A DNA stretch of 7,129 nt, from positions 1-7,129 of the forward strand of contig CBFGTJ010000165.1 of NCBI GenBank assembly GCA_965651815.1, written 5' to 3'. The position numbers and the translations under genes are program-made. The notes beneath the pieces were generated by a model. The model had not been told where the DNA came from and did not search any database. It saw nothing but the letters and a program-made list of their open reading frames with translations. Below, in pieces: positions 6,062-7,129 of the stretch. This DNA is from CBFGTJ01 sp965651815. Lineage in GTDB: Bacteria; Actinomycetota; Acidimicrobiia; Acidimicrobiales; Microtrichaceae. Numbering within the stretch: the stretch's first letter is position 1; each line of letters opens with the position of its first letter.

Positions 6062-6861
6062 GATGCACCTCCGCGCTCCGACTGGAGCTGCTCGAGCAGG
6101 ACGGTGTACCGCTCGGCCAGCTGGTCGTCGAGCACCCGCTCGTAGCCGGCGGCGGTGATGGTCGCCACCACCGGGTAGATGCCGCGCACCAGGTCGGGCC
6201 CCCCGCTCGCGGAGTCCTCGTCCGCCGCCTCGTACAGCGCCCTGATCACGAGGTCGAGCGCCTCGGAGGTCGTGATGTTCGGCCGCCAGCCCATCTTCAC
6301 CACGGTCGTGGCGTGCAGGCTCCCCGAGCCCGTGGCGGCGTGGTCCGACTCCTCGTAGCGGCCGCCGGTCACGTCGTACTGGAAGAGGCGGCCGATCCCC
6401 CGCTGCGTGTCGTAGCCGGCGAAGAGGGGGACGACCGCGAGCCCCTGCATCGCCGCGGGCAGGTGGTTCCGCACCATGAGCGAGAGCTGGTTCGCCTTGC
6501 CCTCCAGGCTGAGCGGCGAGCCCTCCACCTTCTCGTAGTGCTCGAGCTGGAGCTGGAAGAGCCGGACCATCTCGACCGCGGGGCCGGCGGCGCCGGCGAT
6601 GGCGACACCGGACATGCGGTCCGCGGGGAACACCTTCTCGATCGAGCGGTGGCTGATGAAGTTGCCGGCCGTCGCGCGCCGGTCGCCGGCCATCACCACG
6701 CCGTCGGTGCAGCGCACCGCGACGCAGGTGGTGCCGTGCGGCACCGCGAGTCGCTGGTCCACGGGCACCTCCGGGACCGGCGGCGTGAGCCCCGCCAGTC
6801 GCACCAGCGCGGCGAAGTCGGGTCCGGGATCCTCGTGCGGTCGGTAGCTGGGCAGGTTCAC
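6058..6861 (-). CDS. prcB: 20S proteasome beta subunit PrcB (catalytic)
   Basis: This encodes a 267-residue precursor. PrcB forms the two inner rings and provides the proteolytic sites. Self-cleavage at HG|TTCVAV would remove a 43-residue propeptide and expose the nucleophile T44 (Thr1 of the mature chain). The other core catalytic residues fall at canonical mature positions: D60 is Asp17 in GDRRAT, and K76 is Lys33 in SIEKVF. The GSGS segment (178-181) and DSASGGPDLVRG (216-227) are also typical. The GTG start at 6861 sits 7 bases after TAGCCT, with no ribosome binding site. The gene follows pup after 86 bp and overlaps prcA by 4 bp, the standard pup-prcB-prcA order. All key residues are present, so it should be active. 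Confidence 0.97.
   Translation of the reverse strand: MNLPSYRPHEDPGPDFAALVRLAGLTPPVPEVPVDQRLAVPHGTTCVAVRCTDGVVMAGDRRATAGNFISHRSIEKVFPADRMSGVAIAGAAGPAVEMVRLFQLQLEHYEKVEGSPLSLEGKANQLSLMVRNHLPAAMQGLAVVPLFAGYDTQRGIGRLFQYDVTGGRYEESDHAATGSGSLHATTVVKMGWRPNITTSEALDLVIRALYEAADEDSASGGPDLVRGIYPVVATITAAGYERVLDDQLAERYTVLLEQLQSERGGAS
6067..6072 (-). promoter_or_regulatory. Strong ribosome binding site of prcA
   Basis: GGAGGT on the minus strand ends 5 bases before the prcA ATG at 6061 and lies inside the prcB coding region. It selects codon 1 rather than the second ATG two codons later, where the gap would be 11 bases. It contrasts with the genes at likely transcript starts in this window, which lack such a site. 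Confidence 0.75.
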
Positions 6862-6868
6862 GTGCCGC

Positions 6869-6874
6869 AGGCTA
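6869..6874 (-). promoter_or_regulatory. Candidate -10 hexamer of prcB
   Basis: On the minus strand TAGCCT fits TANNNT and ends 7 bases before the prcB GTG at 6861. It suggests a leaderless prcBA transcript starting inside the pup-prcB gap, in addition to any read-through from pup. No good -35 match is visible. Confidence 0.4.
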
Positions 6875-6907
6875 CAAGGCGCGTGCGTCCGCGCCGGTTG
6901 GGGGTCG

Positions 6908-6925
6908 GCTCAGGCGGGCCCGAGC
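6908..6925 (-). terminator. Hairpin between pup and prcB
   Basis: On the minus strand GCTCGGG and CCTGAGC pair in a 7-bp stem (one G-U pair in RNA) around a CCCG loop, 22 bases after the pup stop. There is no U-tract, so strong intrinsic termination is unlikely. It could attenuate read-through or protect the 3' end of a short pup mRNA, raising Pup relative to the proteasome core. Confidence 0.35.
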
Positions 6926-6947
6926 GCGTGCGGGCGGCTCCCCCTCG

Positions 6948-7129
6948 TCACTCGCCGCCCTTCTGGATGTAGGACTTCACGAAGTCTTCGGCGTTCGTCT
7001 CGAGCACGTCGTCGATCTCGTCGAGCAGCTCGTCGAGCTCCGCCTTGATCTTGTCGCCGGCCTCGGACTCGGGTGCTTCCGGCTCCTCGACCACCTCGTC
7101 GTCACGGCGCTGCGGGGCTGGCTTCTTCC
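6948..7129 (-). CDS. pup: Prokaryotic ubiquitin-like protein Pup (partial, N-terminus missing)
   Basis: The last 59 codons and the stop lie on the minus strand; the frame enters at the window end with two bases of a preceding codon. Pup is usually 60-70 residues, so only a few N-terminal residues are missing. The visible chain begins KKPAPQRRDDEVVEEPE, a disordered charged N-terminus. It continues with DKIKAELDELLDEIDDVLETNAEDFVKSYIQKGGE, the helix that binds the AAA+ coiled coils and PafA. The C-terminus is Gly-Gly-Glu, so it is encoded in the ligation-competent form and needs no deamidation of a terminal glutamine by Dop. Dop would still be needed as depupylase. The frame is too short and incomplete to appear in an ordinary open-frame scan but is unmistakable. 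Confidence 0.96.
   Translation of the reverse strand, partial: KKPAPQRRDDEVVEEPEAPESEAGDKIKAELDELLDEIDDVLETNAEDFVKSYIQKGGE

Noticed and set aside
2624..6145. Plus-strand open frame of 1173 codons
   Set aside because: It lies antisense to DUF3866, pafA and prcA, all unmistakable on the minus strand. Its translation is a repetitive Arg/Val/His/Asp-rich chain with no recognisable domain, a common artefact in very high-GC coding DNA.
1..7129. CRISPR array, tRNA or rRNA genes, transposase
   Set aside because: I saw no regularly spaced direct repeats, no tRNA-like cloverleaf or rRNA segments, and no transposase or integrase motifs on either strand.

Overview
High-GC Actinomycetota DNA, most likely from a member of the Acidimicrobiia or a neighbouring class. 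The class assignment is inference from gene order and protein style; only the phylum is well supported. The anchor is the Pup-proteasome system, which in bacteria is essentially actinobacterial. The window shows no RNA gene, CRISPR array or insertion-sequence transposase.

Layout. The right half is on the minus strand and reads from right to left: the 3' part of pup (6948-7129, cut by the window end), prcB (6058-6861), prcA (5381-6061, overlapping prcB by 4 bp), pafA (3932-5290) and a DUF3866 family gene (2876-3922, 9 bp behind pafA). The left end holds most of pafB on the same strand (1-804, cut by the window start). Between DUF3866 and pafB lie two plus-strand genes: a VOC/glyoxalase-fold protein (873-1397) and a DUF222-HNH endonuclease of the 13E12 repeat family (1483-2994). 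They look like a cassette placed inside an otherwise co-oriented Pup-proteasome locus.

How the genes work together. PafA ligates Pup to lysines of target proteins. The target is then unfolded into the PrcA7-PrcB7-PrcB7-PrcA7 core by an AAA+ ring ATPase that is not in this window. PafB, normally with PafC, is a WYL-domain transcription factor that drives the mycobacterial DNA-damage response. DUF3866 is an uncharacterised protein translated directly behind PafA, which makes it a candidate accessory factor. Pup here ends in Gly-Gly-Glu, so it needs no deamidation before ligation.

Regulatory picture. Four genes at likely transcript starts (pafB, VOC, pafA, prcB) each have a TAGNNT hexamer ending 6-7 bases before the start codon and lack a convincing ribosome binding site, apart from a marginal AGGA at pafB. 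This is the arrangement expected of leaderless mRNAs. The internal operon gene prcA instead has a strong GGAGGT. Palindromes flank the DUF222-HNH gene, and its 3' end runs 119 bp into the antisense of DUF3866. The most unusual parts are the DUF3866-pafA pairing, the cassette and its palindromes, and the repeated leaderless-promoter geometry. I found no convincing wholly new system.
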